64,000 nt of DNA from SHLQ01 sp033344795 (GCA_033344795.1 JAWPMS010000001.1:744001-808000), one strand, 5' to 3'. Shown: positions 37,101 through 45,474, numbered from the stretch's first letter. Program-made: numbers and translations. Notes: generated by a model not told the origin, from the letters alone.

Positions 37101-37345
37101 AGCTACGCGAGGAACTCGCGGCAGCACAGCAGCGCATCGGACTGCTCGAGCAGCGACTCTCGACCAACAACACATCCGGGCAGATCCCACCGGTGAGCGA
37201 ACCTACTGTTCACCTCGACAGCCACGATCAGGCACATACGAGCAACGGGTACGACACCGCTGGTGTTTCGGTCGAAGACGATGCTGATACCGGCTGGTTC
37301 ACCGAGTCGTACGCTCGCAAGAACCAGGAGCCTCGGGCAAGCTGA
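34184..37345 (+). CDS. Giant coiled-coil protein with 11-residue repeats
   Basis: 1053 residues from ATG 34184, with GAGGG about 6 bases upstream; the frame is open to 33659 but the added part is low-complexity and lacks the helical pattern. No signal peptide or membrane segment. Nearly the whole chain is predicted coiled coil (Glu/Ala/Gln/Arg-rich). In the middle, VNQRLDETVDQ and variants repeat every 11 residues; hendecad repeats give a straighter coil than heptads. The end GWFTESYARKNQEPRAS is distinct. Likely a structural or scaffolding filament; family not recognised. Confidence 0.8.
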   Translation: MDQDMTTDNADSGWPEISADVTAARGAARSITLDTQRASTDGRIIEVTAQLEQMRERLGSLEDHIFAVDASVSTTQDYVERFAALDQEISATSSRFEALATRVAAAEEGVSTTMMMSVDGFDSRLALVEDARLAQSGELNELTSYLEQAFTRIAELAEVIEEERTSNSAVRTGLTEQSAIFASSIDGRMNEVHESIVDLKAQLHQAAAAIDSSAGEIDAALADSVADLQGRMATAESQVGKIDEIATSLQFLNSRADALDSQQQESNANQATHSDLSELAEHVHRVDAHAQDLEARAIESGERRSEIADNVQHAHQRIDDTKQEIDQLRSQISEPGEAPPSPALVNELEDLRSTVSSVVGEQDVTRVALTRDREDINAHGDAIQQAEADQAATRQLVQDVSDRIGNMAENSELIGHRVDLVQSSTDGLHERVEELRTTSTSLAAHVEHIDGNVHNANNRLDNAATALDAAHTRLDDVEATAQSAHARIEETAQELNVRFDESTHAVNDRLDEARREVDARLGHNADHLNSRLDESVGQVNQRLNETVDQINNRLDENTGQVNQRLDETVDQVNQRLDETVDQVNQRLDETVDRQLGETVGNINERVDGNIEEVRMRLASIDDELGNADGRIHDIEQESVVAAERATQMSAKLDQTIDCVEGAVRATADIAQRVTSAEETAAEFGHQVAEADAQLASLDARAQAIEAQSTEADRRVAELDQRVSEAEHIVGAGEERFASTEQHLSSNEDRIAASEQRIEEHDERFEHVEDRISQTHAQIEERTGALRDHLLSRVDEARAQLQLALDESNAKADDSNADLRDSVFNRLEIVEQAIETRVSELEANVSSTDQEPRIQSLETSIAEAEARTNEAYAFTESLRQLQTDIVQALQEELRSHEDQLGTFNTRLHQLESSGDDYASGERVHMLEAKLVEALQTISQLTQLQRRNTTVEAQLTDTLTATSHGVESTQSNVSQLREELAAAQQRIGLLEQRLSTNNTSGQIPPVSEPTVHLDSHDQAHTSNGYDTAGVSVEDDADTGWFTESYARKNQEPRAS
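35798..35962 (+). repeat. Five tandem 33-bp repeats in the coiled-coil gene
   Basis: Units start at 35798, 35831, 35864, 35897 and 35930, each encoding an 11-residue block such as VNQRLDETVDQ. The last three are almost identical in DNA, so repeat number could change by slippage without breaking the frame. A more degenerate unit (NSRLDESVGQ) precedes them. Confidence 0.85.
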
Positions 37346-37362
37346 CCGGAGATCGAAGTTGC

Positions 37363-38877
37363 TCAAGCAGCGACGATGATCTCTTCAGGCTCACCACTCA
37401 AGCGAAGCTGGTTTCGCCCGGTTCTCTTCGCTGCATACAACGCATCGTCTGCCAGTTTGACCAGATCGGTCTCCGCCGTCGAGACCGACTGAACTTCGGC
37501 TGGAGTCAGCATGGCTGCGCCTCCGCTCACGCCGAGATCTTGTGCTTCCACGACCTTTGACATCGCGTGCATGATCGCCAGCCGAATTCGTTCTCCAGCT
37601 GCACGTAGCTCCTCTTGTGAGTTCGGCTCGAGCACGAGCGCAAACTCATCACCACCGACACGTGCGAATAGTTCTTCGGTTCGTACGGCCTTCGATGCGT
37701 CATGAGCAACCTGGACCAACAAACGATCGCCGGCCGGATGCCCGTGCGAGTCATTGACCTGCTTGAAATGGTCTAGATCGAACAAGACGAGTCCGACTGC
37801 GAGGCCACTGTCAGCTCTGGCCGCCCGCGCCAGAAGACCCCGGAGCCGCTCGTTGAAACCCGCCCGGTTGTGTGCGCCAGTAAGCGGATCGTGAACCGAG
37901 AGTGTTTCGAGTCGAGCCGTCTCGGCACGAAGTCGATCGATCTCTTCCATCGCGCTCCCGAGATCACTTCCGAGGTGCAACGGAGAGGCCAGATAGTCAT
38001 CCTTCGAGTCGACGATAAGCGCGTCGAGATCGCGGACCATACCCAACTCGAGATCGTGGTCGACGCGGCGAAGGGTGAGCCGGAAGTCATCCCAATATCG
38101 AAGAAGTTCGTCACGATCGAGACCCCACGAACGAGCGCTGCTCGCCATCTTGCTCAAAGCGGCCTCGCCGCTCATCAGTGCCTCTGCCAGCGCGGTTCCA
38201 AAACCTGCCGCTGCGACGAACGCGGTGTTCGTCGCGTCGGTTCGGCGCTCGACAGTCTCGCTGCGCGCATCTGCCGCTGTCCGAAGCCCAGCGGGAAGAT
38301 TCCACTTGGCCAACAAGACAGAGCCCACGGTCGCACCATCGGTGCCCAACCGTGCGCGCTGCTCCCTCTTGGAGGGCAGGCCATCGCTCTGCTCCCAGAG
38401 AGACTCGAACTCATCTGGCATACATCGAAGCAAGGCGAGTTCTCCCACGAACCCCAACAGGCCACTCGTGAACGCCTCCTCATCGCGGCCAGTGCCGACC
38501 GTTTCCGAGAAGCTCCTGGCACCAGCGCCAGCGAGTGCGCTCGCACCGATCAAACCGCTCAGTGTCTTTGACGCGTCGGACTGTGCCCAGAGGTCGCCGA
38601 CGATTGCGAAGCCCACGCCGATGAGTTTCAAGTTGCGAAGACCGAGAATCGCCCCTGCTCTGACGACGTCGGTGATCGGTTCACGCGTGCCATAGAAAGG
38701 TGAGTTCGCAACCTGCAGGACTCGAGCCAGTAGAGCAGGATCACGCTCGGCAACCTTGGCGACCTCTGCAACACCCGCGTGAGGATCGTCGCAGAGCCTC
38801 AGGAAGGCAACCGCAGTGCCAGGCAGCGTCGGGAGTTGCTCCAGAAGATAGGGGTCGAGCCCATCAGCGTCACTCAT
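37363..38877 (-). CDS. HDOD-GGDEF diguanylate cyclase
   Basis: 504 residues from ATG 38877 (MSDADGLDPYLLEQLPTLPG). Residues 1-280 are an HDOD domain (LARVLQVANSPFYG, VVRAGAILGLRNLKLIGVG). A short coil precedes the GGDEF domain: HDPLTGAHNRAGF, FDLDHFKQVNDSHGHPAGD and an intact RVGGDEFALVLE, so c-di-GMP synthesis is expected. The inhibitory I-site place reads RTEE instead of RxxD. It overlaps the nhaA stop by 8 bp. Confidence 0.9.
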   Translation of the reverse strand: MSDADGLDPYLLEQLPTLPGTAVAFLRLCDDPHAGVAEVAKVAERDPALLARVLQVANSPFYGTREPITDVVRAGAILGLRNLKLIGVGFAIVGDLWAQSDASKTLSGLIGASALAGAGARSFSETVGTGRDEEAFTSGLLGFVGELALLRCMPDEFESLWEQSDGLPSKREQRARLGTDGATVGSVLLAKWNLPAGLRTAADARSETVERRTDATNTAFVAAAGFGTALAEALMSGEAALSKMASSARSWGLDRDELLRYWDDFRLTLRRVDHDLELGMVRDLDALIVDSKDDYLASPLHLGSDLGSAMEEIDRLRAETARLETLSVHDPLTGAHNRAGFNERLRGLLARAARADSGLAVGLVLFDLDHFKQVNDSHGHPAGDRLLVQVAHDASKAVRTEELFARVGGDEFALVLEPNSQEELRAAGERIRLAIMHAMSKVVEAQDLGVSGGAAMLTPAEVQSVSTAETDLVKLADDALYAAKRTGRNQLRLSGEPEEIIVAA

Positions 38878-40375
38878 CGGGTCGGCTTGCCACCTTCTCG
38901 GCTGTGGGTGTCGCCCCAAGCTCTGCATGACCGTCTTCGGACTCGGGTCCGGTTTCAGGCGCCGCCATCACCGATTCAGCGATTGGTTCGAGGCGGTTTT
39001 GCAGAACCTCGAACAGTCCCGAGCCCTCGTCATCATCGGCTCGCCGTGAACGTGCATTCTCCCTCGTCGAGTGGTGGAGCAGCCCTGCTCCGAGCACTGC
39101 TGCCAGTGTCGAAGCGACGAGAATTCCCATCTTGGCTTGCGTGACAATCGCTTCGTCGGAGTACGCCAGCGAGGTGATGAAGAGCGCCACGGTGAAGCCG
39201 ATGCCTGCGAGAAGGGCAACGGCTACCACCTGTGGCCAAGTCACTCCATTTGGCAACGTGCAGGCCTTCGACTTCACGGCCAGGTATGTCGCTGCCGAGA
39301 TACCAACCGCCTTACCTGCCACGAGGCCAACGATGATGCCGAGCGTCACAGTCGAACTTGCCGCTTCGCGGATCCCGTCGCCGCTCAACACGATTCCGGC
39401 ATTGACCAGCGCAAAGATTGGGATGACCAGGAAGCTGGTGAATGGATGCAGAAGCGTCTGCAGCCGCTCGGCCACTGGCACCGTCTCACGGATGTACAGA
39501 TCGACTCGTCGATACGTGTGGCCGTCGAAGGTCTCCGAGCCGATCTCGTCGACCACTCGGGCAGGCTCAATGGAACGTTGCAGCGGTCGGGCCGGCGTCA
39601 TCAATCCGAGGGCGACCCCAGCGATCGTTGCGTGAACACCAGATTCGAGCATCGCGTACCAGCAGATGGCACCGAGCAGCACGTAGAGGGGCGTGTACCA
39701 GACCTTTGCCCGCTGCAAGACGAACACGGTGACCAACAGCCCGACTGCGATTCCCAACCACCCGAAGGCAATGCCGCTCGAATAGAAGATGGCGATCACG
39801 GCGATTGCGCCAATGTCGTCCACGATGGCCAGGGTCAGCAGGAAGATCTTGAGCTGCGTGGGCACCCGATTGCCGAGTAGAGAGACGATCCCGACTGCAA
39901 AGGCGATGTCGGTGGCCATAGGGATTCCCCAGCCATCGACCTCAGGAGCTTGGCGCGTCACGATGACGAAGAGCAACGCTGGCACGACCATGCCGCCCAC
40001 CGCTGCGACGGCAGGGAGCAGCGCCGCTCGTGGATCTCGGAGCTCACCCGTGGTCAGTTCTCGTTTGATCTCGAGACCGACGACGAAGAAGAAGATCGCC
40101 ATCAACCCATCGTTCACGAAGTGAAGGAAGGACTCCTCGAGGTGGAACGGTCCGATTTCGACGTTGATGTGAAAGTGCAGGAAGTCCTCATAGGCGTCGT
40201 GCCAGGCCGAGTTGGCCCATACGAGCGCAGCGATCGTTGCGATGATGAGCAAGATTCCCGAAGCAGCCTCGACTGCCATGAACTTGGCCAGGGGTTGGCC
40301 GACCCGACGAGCGAGCCGCCGATCCTGTCCAATCCAGGTGAGATCCGATGGTTTGTGATGAGATCCAGCAGACAT
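38870..40375 (-). CDS. nhaA: Na+/H+ antiporter NhaA
   Basis: About 501 residues from ATG 40375, which has GGAGG 8 bases upstream; ATG 40435 is an in-frame alternative. About 11-12 membrane helices. Motifs: FFFVVGLEIKRELTTGELRD, PMATDIAFAVGIVSLLG and LAIVDDIGAIAVIAIFYSSG with the Asp pair that carries Na+ and H+. A hydrophilic C-terminal tail of about 65 residues is longer than in E. coli NhaA. Linked by overlap to the GGDEF gene, suggesting co-expression. Confidence 0.95.
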   Translation of the reverse strand: MSAGSHHKPSDLTWIGQDRRLARRVGQPLAKFMAVEAASGILLIIATIAALVWANSAWHDAYEDFLHFHINVEIGPFHLEESFLHFVNDGLMAIFFFVVGLEIKRELTTGELRDPRAALLPAVAAVGGMVVPALLFVIVTRQAPEVDGWGIPMATDIAFAVGIVSLLGNRVPTQLKIFLLTLAIVDDIGAIAVIAIFYSSGIAFGWLGIAVGLLVTVFVLQRAKVWYTPLYVLLGAICWYAMLESGVHATIAGVALGLMTPARPLQRSIEPARVVDEIGSETFDGHTYRRVDLYIRETVPVAERLQTLLHPFTSFLVIPIFALVNAGIVLSGDGIREAASSTVTLGIIVGLVAGKAVGISAATYLAVKSKACTLPNGVTWPQVVAVALLAGIGFTVALFITSLAYSDEAIVTQAKMGILVASTLAAVLGAGLLHHSTRENARSRRADDDEGSGLFEVLQNRLEPIAESVMAAPETGPESEDGHAELGATPTAEKVASRPDE

Positions 40376-40574
40376 TGAGCCGCCTCCGCTACCTACAAGC
40401 GACGGTCCGCCGTGGCCCGTCTCTGCAAAAGACATCGGGATCCTGCGCGCCGATTTAAGCCCAGATCATCGAATCCGGCGGCCGTTTGGAAACAACTACT
40501 TGTCTTCAGAGGGTCGAATTACCCAACGGCTGCTCAACCCGCTGCGAGGACGCATCTCCGCTCACGCAGCGTGT

Positions 40575-41366
40575 TCAGTACATCGAGTTGTTGTCCGCTC
40601 CCGACGCACGCGACCCCTTTGAATCCGTGAGTGCCGACGCCAGTGCAGAACGAAACAGGACCGAGTCCGTCGCGACGGTGATCATGCGAAAGCCCTGCTC
40701 GGCGCGAAGTTCTGCGAGAGCTGGGTTCGCATGGATTCCCGCGATCACCCCTGCATTGTGGCAGCGACTAGTGATGGTCGTGAGGGCCTCGGTGAACTCG
40801 GGTACGTCGTCATTGTTCCCTGGCGGCAGGCCGAGGGTGATGGAGAGATCAGCTGGGCCCACGTAGATCGCATCGACCCCATCGACCGCAAGAATCTCAT
40901 CAAGGTTCTCGATCGCCTCGGTCGTCTCGATCATGGGGATGATGAGGTTGCTCGCGTTCGCCGACTCGGGGGTGTACGCCGCGTCACGCATCGCTCGGCG
41001 GGCCGGGCCCCAAGAGCGTGCGCCCATCGGCGCGTAGTAGGCGTACGAGACAGCCGCCTGCGCTTGCTCTGCGGTGTTGACCATCGGAACGATGACCGCA
41101 TTCGCGCCGGCGTCGAAGGTCTTGCCCACGATGCCTGGTTCGTTCCACGGCACTCGCACGGTGGGAGTACCGACACCACGATCGAGAACATTGAGCAGTT
41201 CGAGGGAACCCTCATATCCAACGCCACCATGCTGTGTATCGATGCAGTTGAAGTCGAAATCGACAGCGGCGATCGACTCGGCGACGCCGATGTTGGCAAA
41301 CCCACACCAGGATCCATACGCCACTTCGCCGTTGGCCCAGACTTCTCGCATACGTGTGTTCAGCAT
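40575..41366 (-). CDS. HpcH/HpaI-family aldolase
   Basis: A 263-residue TIM-barrel class II pyruvate aldolase. Seen: DFNCIDTQHGG, VRVPWNEPG, AGANAVIVPMVNTAEQA, the metal-binding Glu of IPMIETTEAI and Asp of YVGPADLSITLGLP. It would cleave or form 2-keto-3-deoxy-type sugar acids or related compounds; the exact substrate is open. 12 bp from the alpha/beta hydrolase gene upstream, so likely one transcript with it. Confidence 0.88.
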   Translation of the reverse strand: MLNTRMREVWANGEVAYGSWCGFANIGVAESIAAVDFDFNCIDTQHGGVGYEGSLELLNVLDRGVGTPTVRVPWNEPGIVGKTFDAGANAVIVPMVNTAEQAQAAVSYAYYAPMGARSWGPARRAMRDAAYTPESANASNLIIPMIETTEAIENLDEILAVDGVDAIYVGPADLSITLGLPPGNNDDVPEFTEALTTITSRCHNAGVIAGIHANPALAELRAEQGFRMITVATDSVLFRSALASALTDSKGSRASGADNNSMY

Positions 41367-41378
41367 GCGTCTTGTCTA

Positions 41379-42191
41379 TCAGGCGAATCCGACGACAATT
41401 CGGTTCAGTTCGCGGGGCGCATCAAGCGCTGGACAGTGCGCAGAGTCCGCCATGATGTGCAATCTGGCGTTCGCGAGACCGGCGACGAGTGCGTCACACA
41501 TTGGCCCGTAGCCAGGAAGATCGAGCGCACCAAGAACGACCAGCGCTGGCGCCTGCACCGCTGCCAGGGAAGGCCAGGCATCGGGCCGCTCGGCTGCGTC
41601 ACCAACCGCGGGCGCCCGAAGAGCCAAACCGTTCATCTCGTGCATCAGCTCTCGAGGAGCTCCCGTGACGCGGCCCTCTGGTTGCTCGACTCCGTCAAGC
41701 CAATACCGAAGTTCCAGGCGGTTCACCTCGTCAAGGTCGCCCCGCTCTTGGGCCGCTTCGATTTGTTCATCTTGTTCGATCTCAGCAGGCACCTCGACCC
41801 ACTTCGAGTAGTCGTAGCCAGCCACCGACGGCGCCAGCAGGATCAGCGAACTCACTCGCTCGGGGTGCGCGATGGCGACGTCGAGGGCGAGACCGCCCCC
41901 GTTGCTATTTCCCACGAAGACTGCCGAATCCGTTTTCGTGGCGTCGAGCACCGCACGCAGATCGGCAAGATCATCGTACGGCTCGATCTCGCAGGTCGTC
42001 CGGCCAAATCCGCGTCGGTCATAGGCGATTACGCGATGGCCGGCTTCGGCCCAATGCGGAGCGCACCAGTTCCAAATGCGCGAGTCTCCGACTCCCGGGT
42101 GAAGAGCAATGATGGTCGAATCACCGTCGCCCCATTGCGTGACGGCGAGTACTGCAGACCCCACTTCGACCTCGAACTGTCTACTGTCCAT
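41379..42191 (-). CDS. Alpha/beta hydrolase
   Basis: A 270-residue hydrolase of the lipase/esterase fold. Oxyanion region LHPGVGDSRIW, YDRRGFGRT, nucleophile elbow VFVGNSNGGGLALDV (Ser in GNSNGG), and C-terminal DSAHCPALDAPRELN with the catalytic His. Resembles 3-oxoadipate enol-lactonase-type enzymes. Same transcript unit as the HpcH/HpaI aldolase; the two may act in one degradation route. Confidence 0.85.
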   Translation of the reverse strand: MDSRQFEVEVGSAVLAVTQWGDGDSTIIALHPGVGDSRIWNWCAPHWAEAGHRVIAYDRRGFGRTTCEIEPYDDLADLRAVLDATKTDSAVFVGNSNGGGLALDVAIAHPERVSSLILLAPSVAGYDYSKWVEVPAEIEQDEQIEAAQERGDLDEVNRLELRYWLDGVEQPEGRVTGAPRELMHEMNGLALRAPAVGDAAERPDAWPSLAAVQAPALVVLGALDLPGYGPMCDALVAGLANARLHIMADSAHCPALDAPRELNRIVVGFA

Positions 42192-42202
42192 ATCCTCTCA
42201 TC

Positions 42203-42541
42203 ATGGCATTTGGACAACAGTCGGGACCTCCGGCGACGAACAAGCAACTTGACGAGCTGCTGAACCTGCTCGCTGATGCGGGCTACACAGACTTCAAGGA
42301 CGCTCGGTATCCCATGGACTTCACGCAACGGCAGGCGGGTGGCAAGTTCTCACGCGACGAGGCCGATGCGTACATTGCCCGTTTACAGTTGCAGGCAGAG
42401 TCCGGTGATCAGCTCTCACCAGGCGAACCAATCGCGAAAGCGGTGAGACCGTCGCCTGCCGAGCAGGCACTTCAGAAATTCCCGGCCGATGAACTTGCGG
42501 CCGAGTTACAGCGCCGCGGGTGGATCGTCGCCGAACCCTGA
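42203..42541 (+). CDS. Small soluble protein, unknown
   Basis: 112 residues: a short helical part (NKQLDELLNLLADAGYTDFK), a basic loop with GGKFSRDEADAYIARLQ and a C-terminal helix (ADELAAELQRRGWIVAEP). The end resembles an ELAAELQRRGW motif seen in other small actinobacterial proteins, but I cannot name the family. Divergent from the hydrolase gene. Confidence 0.6.
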   Translation: MAFGQQSGPPATNKQLDELLNLLADAGYTDFKDARYPMDFTQRQAGGKFSRDEADAYIARLQLQAESGDQLSPGEPIAKAVRPSPAEQALQKFPADELAAELQRRGWIVAEP

Positions 42542-42646
42542 GCCCCGGCACAAGATCATCGACGTCACATTTTCCGACACTGTGCCGATCTAACCAGGAA
42601 GGCGTCTAGGACGCGCGGGCGGAACAGCGATGGAAGAGGCGTGGAC

Positions 42647-43480
42647 ATGGCGGGCGGCGGCCGACCAGATCACCGAGACACGATCGGAAGTGCAATGGTC
42701 CTCGTGGGCCTTGGATTCTTCGTCGTCGTCTTCGTCGCGCTCTTTCCCGTTCTGACAAATCCCGCTGGAGCCTACGACCGGTGGTTTCCTCCCGAGCGAG
42801 AACAAACACCTGAACGAACGGCTGAACCGGCGCCGTTGACCACCCCACCCGTGATCGACCCAGACGCGGCGTTTCGATGGGAGACCGTCGGTGTCGAGCA
42901 GACCGAGCCACCGCTCTACCGCGTCCGCCTCACGTCAGAGGCAACAGCGGGAGACGCGGAGATCGCGACGTGGCGCTGGGACCTTGGTGACGGAACATCA
43001 GCAGCCGGAGAATCGGTCACCCACGACTATGCAGCGATCGGGTCGTACACGATCGAATTGACGGTTCAGGACGCCGACGGCCGAGTTGACTCGGTCCGCG
43101 GAACCGTCGTTGCCTCAGATGGCAGCACGCTCTTTGGCGCATCGGGCCGAATCGAGGAAGTGCTCGAGTTCGATCGCTCCCTCGACACTCTCGGCGACGG
43201 CATCACCGACAGCCTGGAGGGTGCCGTCGGCGATGTCGGTGACGACATCAACGCCACGATCGATTCGGCTCTTGGCTCGATAGGTTCCACCGTCAGGGGC
43301 GGTGTCGTCGTGGCGTTGTTCGGCCTGGCGTCTCTTGCCGCCACGATCGTTGCTTGGCGTACCGCAAAGATCGGCGTGATGTTGCTCGTCCGCGACGCAG
43401 AGGTCGGAAGTCGTCGAACAAAACATGACGTCGATCGGGCGGATGACGAAGCGCCGCGGCGCTCACTCGAGGCTGCGTGA
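42647..43480 (+). CDS. Membrane-anchored PKD-domain protein
   Basis: About 277 residues from ATG 42647, preferred over GTG 42641 because GGAAGAGG then sits 7 bases upstream. N-terminal membrane helix (about 17-40), then a PKD domain (WRWDLGDGTSAAGESVTHDY, SYTIELTVQDADG). A segment follows with LDTLGDGITDSLEGAVGDVG, and a second membrane helix (about 220-240) leads to a basic tail. The PKD domain would lie outside the cell between two membrane anchors. Followed after 3 bp by the DUF2510 gene, so an operon. Confidence 0.75.
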   Translation: MAGGGRPDHRDTIGSAMVLVGLGFFVVVFVALFPVLTNPAGAYDRWFPPEREQTPERTAEPAPLTTPPVIDPDAAFRWETVGVEQTEPPLYRVRLTSEATAGDAEIATWRWDLGDGTSAAGESVTHDYAAIGSYTIELTVQDADGRVDSVRGTVVASDGSTLFGASGRIEEVLEFDRSLDTLGDGITDSLEGAVGDVGDDINATIDSALGSIGSTVRGGVVVALFGLASLAATIVAWRTAKIGVMLLVRDAEVGSRRTKHDVDRADDEAPRRSLEAA

Positions 43481-43483
43481 GCG

Positions 43484-44347
43484 GTGGAACAGCAGTTGCC
43501 ACCCGCCGGCTGGTATCCCGACCCCGCTGCTCCCGATGCGCAGCGCTACTGGGATGGCCACGCGTGGACTTCGCACACCCATTCCGCGAGTGCCTCCAAG
43601 AGCGATGGTCCGCGAGAAGACACGATCGTCGTGAAGTCGCTTCCCCCTTCACAGTGGTCTCGACAACAACGAACACATGTGTTGATCGCCATTGGACTTC
43701 CACTTCTGCTGCTGGTCGGTCTCATCTTCGTGCTCGTGAGGGGCTCCGTCGAGGAAGAGTCGGCTGCGGTCACGACGACATCACGCTCTGACCTGACGAA
43801 CACAGCGCCCGACGAGGATGTTGTGGTCGCTACATCACTCACGACCGTCGCCCCGACGACAACACGGCGATCCTCCACCACGACTTCGCCCCCACCCGTC
43901 GACCCAACCCGCGTCGAAGCCGGAACCTACGCAGTTCCTTCCGAGATCGCGCCTGGTGTCTATCGGGTGTCGATCCATTGGGCTCGGCTCGACGAGAACA
44001 GGGACGTCATCGACAACGACCTCACGATCAGTGGCGTGTCGATCATGACCGTCTATCCATCCGATTCGTTCATCGAACTGTCCGGCACAGCGATGCCAGT
44101 GGACCTCTTGCCAACGATCGATCCCATCGCGAGCGGCTACAACCAGGGCACCTACTTGGTCGGCCCGGACATCCAACCCGGAACGTATGACGTGACAGCG
44201 CAGCCGGGTGCCACCGCGTACGTCGCTCGGCTCGAAGAGGACCTCAGCGTCATCGAGACTGATCAGAATGATGATCGGGTCACAATCGAGGTGCTGCCCG
44301 ATGACTTCGCTCTTCGGTACACCGGAACCCTCGAACGACTGGACTAG
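43484..44347 (+). CDS. DUF2510 membrane protein with a beta-rich extracytoplasmic domain
   Basis: 287 residues from GTG 43484, 3 bp after the PKD gene stop. N-terminal DUF2510 (PPAGWYPDPAAPDAQRYWDG then HAWTSHT), a membrane helix (about 66-88, VLIAIGLPLLLLVGLIFVLV), a Thr/Ser/Pro-rich stalk and two similar beta modules: AGTYAVPSEIAPGVYRVSI and GTYLVGPDIQPGTYDVTAQ. DUF2510 is therefore cytosolic and the beta modules outside. Role unknown; envelope sensing or binding is possible. Confidence 0.75.
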   Translation: MEQQLPPAGWYPDPAAPDAQRYWDGHAWTSHTHSASASKSDGPREDTIVVKSLPPSQWSRQQRTHVLIAIGLPLLLLVGLIFVLVRGSVEEESAAVTTTSRSDLTNTAPDEDVVVATSLTTVAPTTTRRSSTTTSPPPVDPTRVEAGTYAVPSEIAPGVYRVSIHWARLDENRDVIDNDLTISGVSIMTVYPSDSFIELSGTAMPVDLLPTIDPIASGYNQGTYLVGPDIQPGTYDVTAQPGATAYVARLEEDLSVIETDQNDDRVTIEVLPDDFALRYTGTLERLD

Positions 44348-44394
44348 CTCGTTGCCAGCTTCTGCACTGCTGAGGTGACCGTCGTTCCCTGGCC

Positions 44395-45249
44395 CTACTC
44401 CTCCCCGAGCTCGCTCACGATGTCAGCGATCAATTCCGTGGCGACGCGGCTGGGTTCTCCCGGAGAAGACCGTGCAACCTGCCACGACATCGGGAGCTCG
44501 GGCAGTTGAGCTGCGCGAGGCCAGGTGATCAGTTCACCGCTCACCGAGCTTGCGGCCAACACCGCGACACCGAGACCGGCCTCCGCAGCCCCGATCACGC
44601 TTGCGGTGCTCGGTCCGGAGAAAGCGATCGTGCTCGAGATCCCTGCGTCGTTGAGGACACCTTGTGCCAGCGGTCGGTAGAACCCTCCATCGCCAAAGGT
44701 GATCAGTGGGACCGTTCCGGAGTCGTAGGTCCAGTCGGGCGCACTCACCCACGTGAGCGGATCGCGCCACAGCACCGTGTCGGTCGGCCGCCACGTGTCT
44801 TCGAGAACTTGTATCACGGCGACATCCAAGTCGCCGTCGGTGAGCAGCGCGTCAAGTCTGTTGGACGTATCGACGACAAACTCGATGTGTGCGGCCGGAT
44901 GAATGCGGTTGAATCGTGCCAAGACGTCGCACATTCGGGCGGCGCTTATCTCTTCGGTGGTTCCGAGCTTCACCGTCCCCGTCAGCTCGGAACTCTCCAA
45001 TCGCGAAACAGCCTCATCGTGTGTTGCCACGATCGTGCGGGCGTAACTGAGCAGCTCCCGGCCGTCGCGAGACGTTCGCAAACTGCGGCCTTCTCGGATG
45101 AGCAGATCGCGACCAACCTTCTCCTCGAGCCGCTTGATCTTCCAGCTGACAGCCGACTGACTGACGTTGAGCAGCTCCGCTGCCTTGGTCATGCCCCCAA
45201 CGTCGAGAACGGTGACAAACGTTCGAAGAGACTCGACATCCAACTGCAT
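44395..45249 (-). CDS. LysR-type transcriptional regulator
   Basis: A 284-residue regulator. Helix-turn-helix at residues about 4-60: LRTFVTVLDVGGMTKAAELL and NVSQSAVSWKIKRLEEKVGR. The C-terminal part is a periplasmic-binding-like ligand domain. It lies convergent to the DUF2510 gene and divergent from a 47-residue frame; a 9-bp inverted repeat in the intervening DNA is a candidate binding site. Confidence 0.92.
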   Translation of the reverse strand: MQLDVESLRTFVTVLDVGGMTKAAELLNVSQSAVSWKIKRLEEKVGRDLLIREGRSLRTSRDGRELLSYARTIVATHDEAVSRLESSELTGTVKLGTTEEISAARMCDVLARFNRIHPAAHIEFVVDTSNRLDALLTDGDLDVAVIQVLEDTWRPTDTVLWRDPLTWVSAPDWTYDSGTVPLITFGDGGFYRPLAQGVLNDAGISSTIAFSGPSTASVIGAAEAGLGVAVLAASSVSGELITWPRAAQLPELPMSWQVARSSPGEPSRVATELIADIVSELGEE

Positions 45250-45255
45250 CTCTGC

Positions 45256-45307
45256 AGCATGACAAGATTTGGTGAAAAGTACAACATAGTCTTGGTTGTG
45301 TCATGCT
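45256..45307. promoter_or_regulatory. Inverted repeat in the lysR-divergent region
   Basis: AGCATGACA (45256-45264) and TGTCATGCT (45299-45307) pair perfectly over 9 bp, with 34 bp between, just before the lysR start. Such arms could bind two LysR dimers. Confidence 0.45.
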
Positions 45308-45330
45308 CAGTTCGGGCCGACAATACTGGC

Positions 45331-45474
45331 ATGACGAACTTTCCATCCCTCCAAAACCCCCAGAACGTCGCCACGATGAGCGCCTCGTTGCGCGCCGCCT
45401 ATGGACCAGGATTCCAATTGAGCGGTCCAACCGATGCGGTCCTTCGAGCGATCACGAGCCAACCCGTACGCTGA
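45331..45474 (+). CDS. Small open frame, 47 residues
   Basis: Starts MTNFPSLQNPQNVATMSASL, ends AITSQPVR. No membrane segment or motif and no clear RBS; it is divergent from lysR. It may be a real small protein under LysR control or a chance frame. Confidence 0.3.
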   Translation: MTNFPSLQNPQNVATMSASLRAAYGPGFQLSGPTDAVLRAITSQPVR

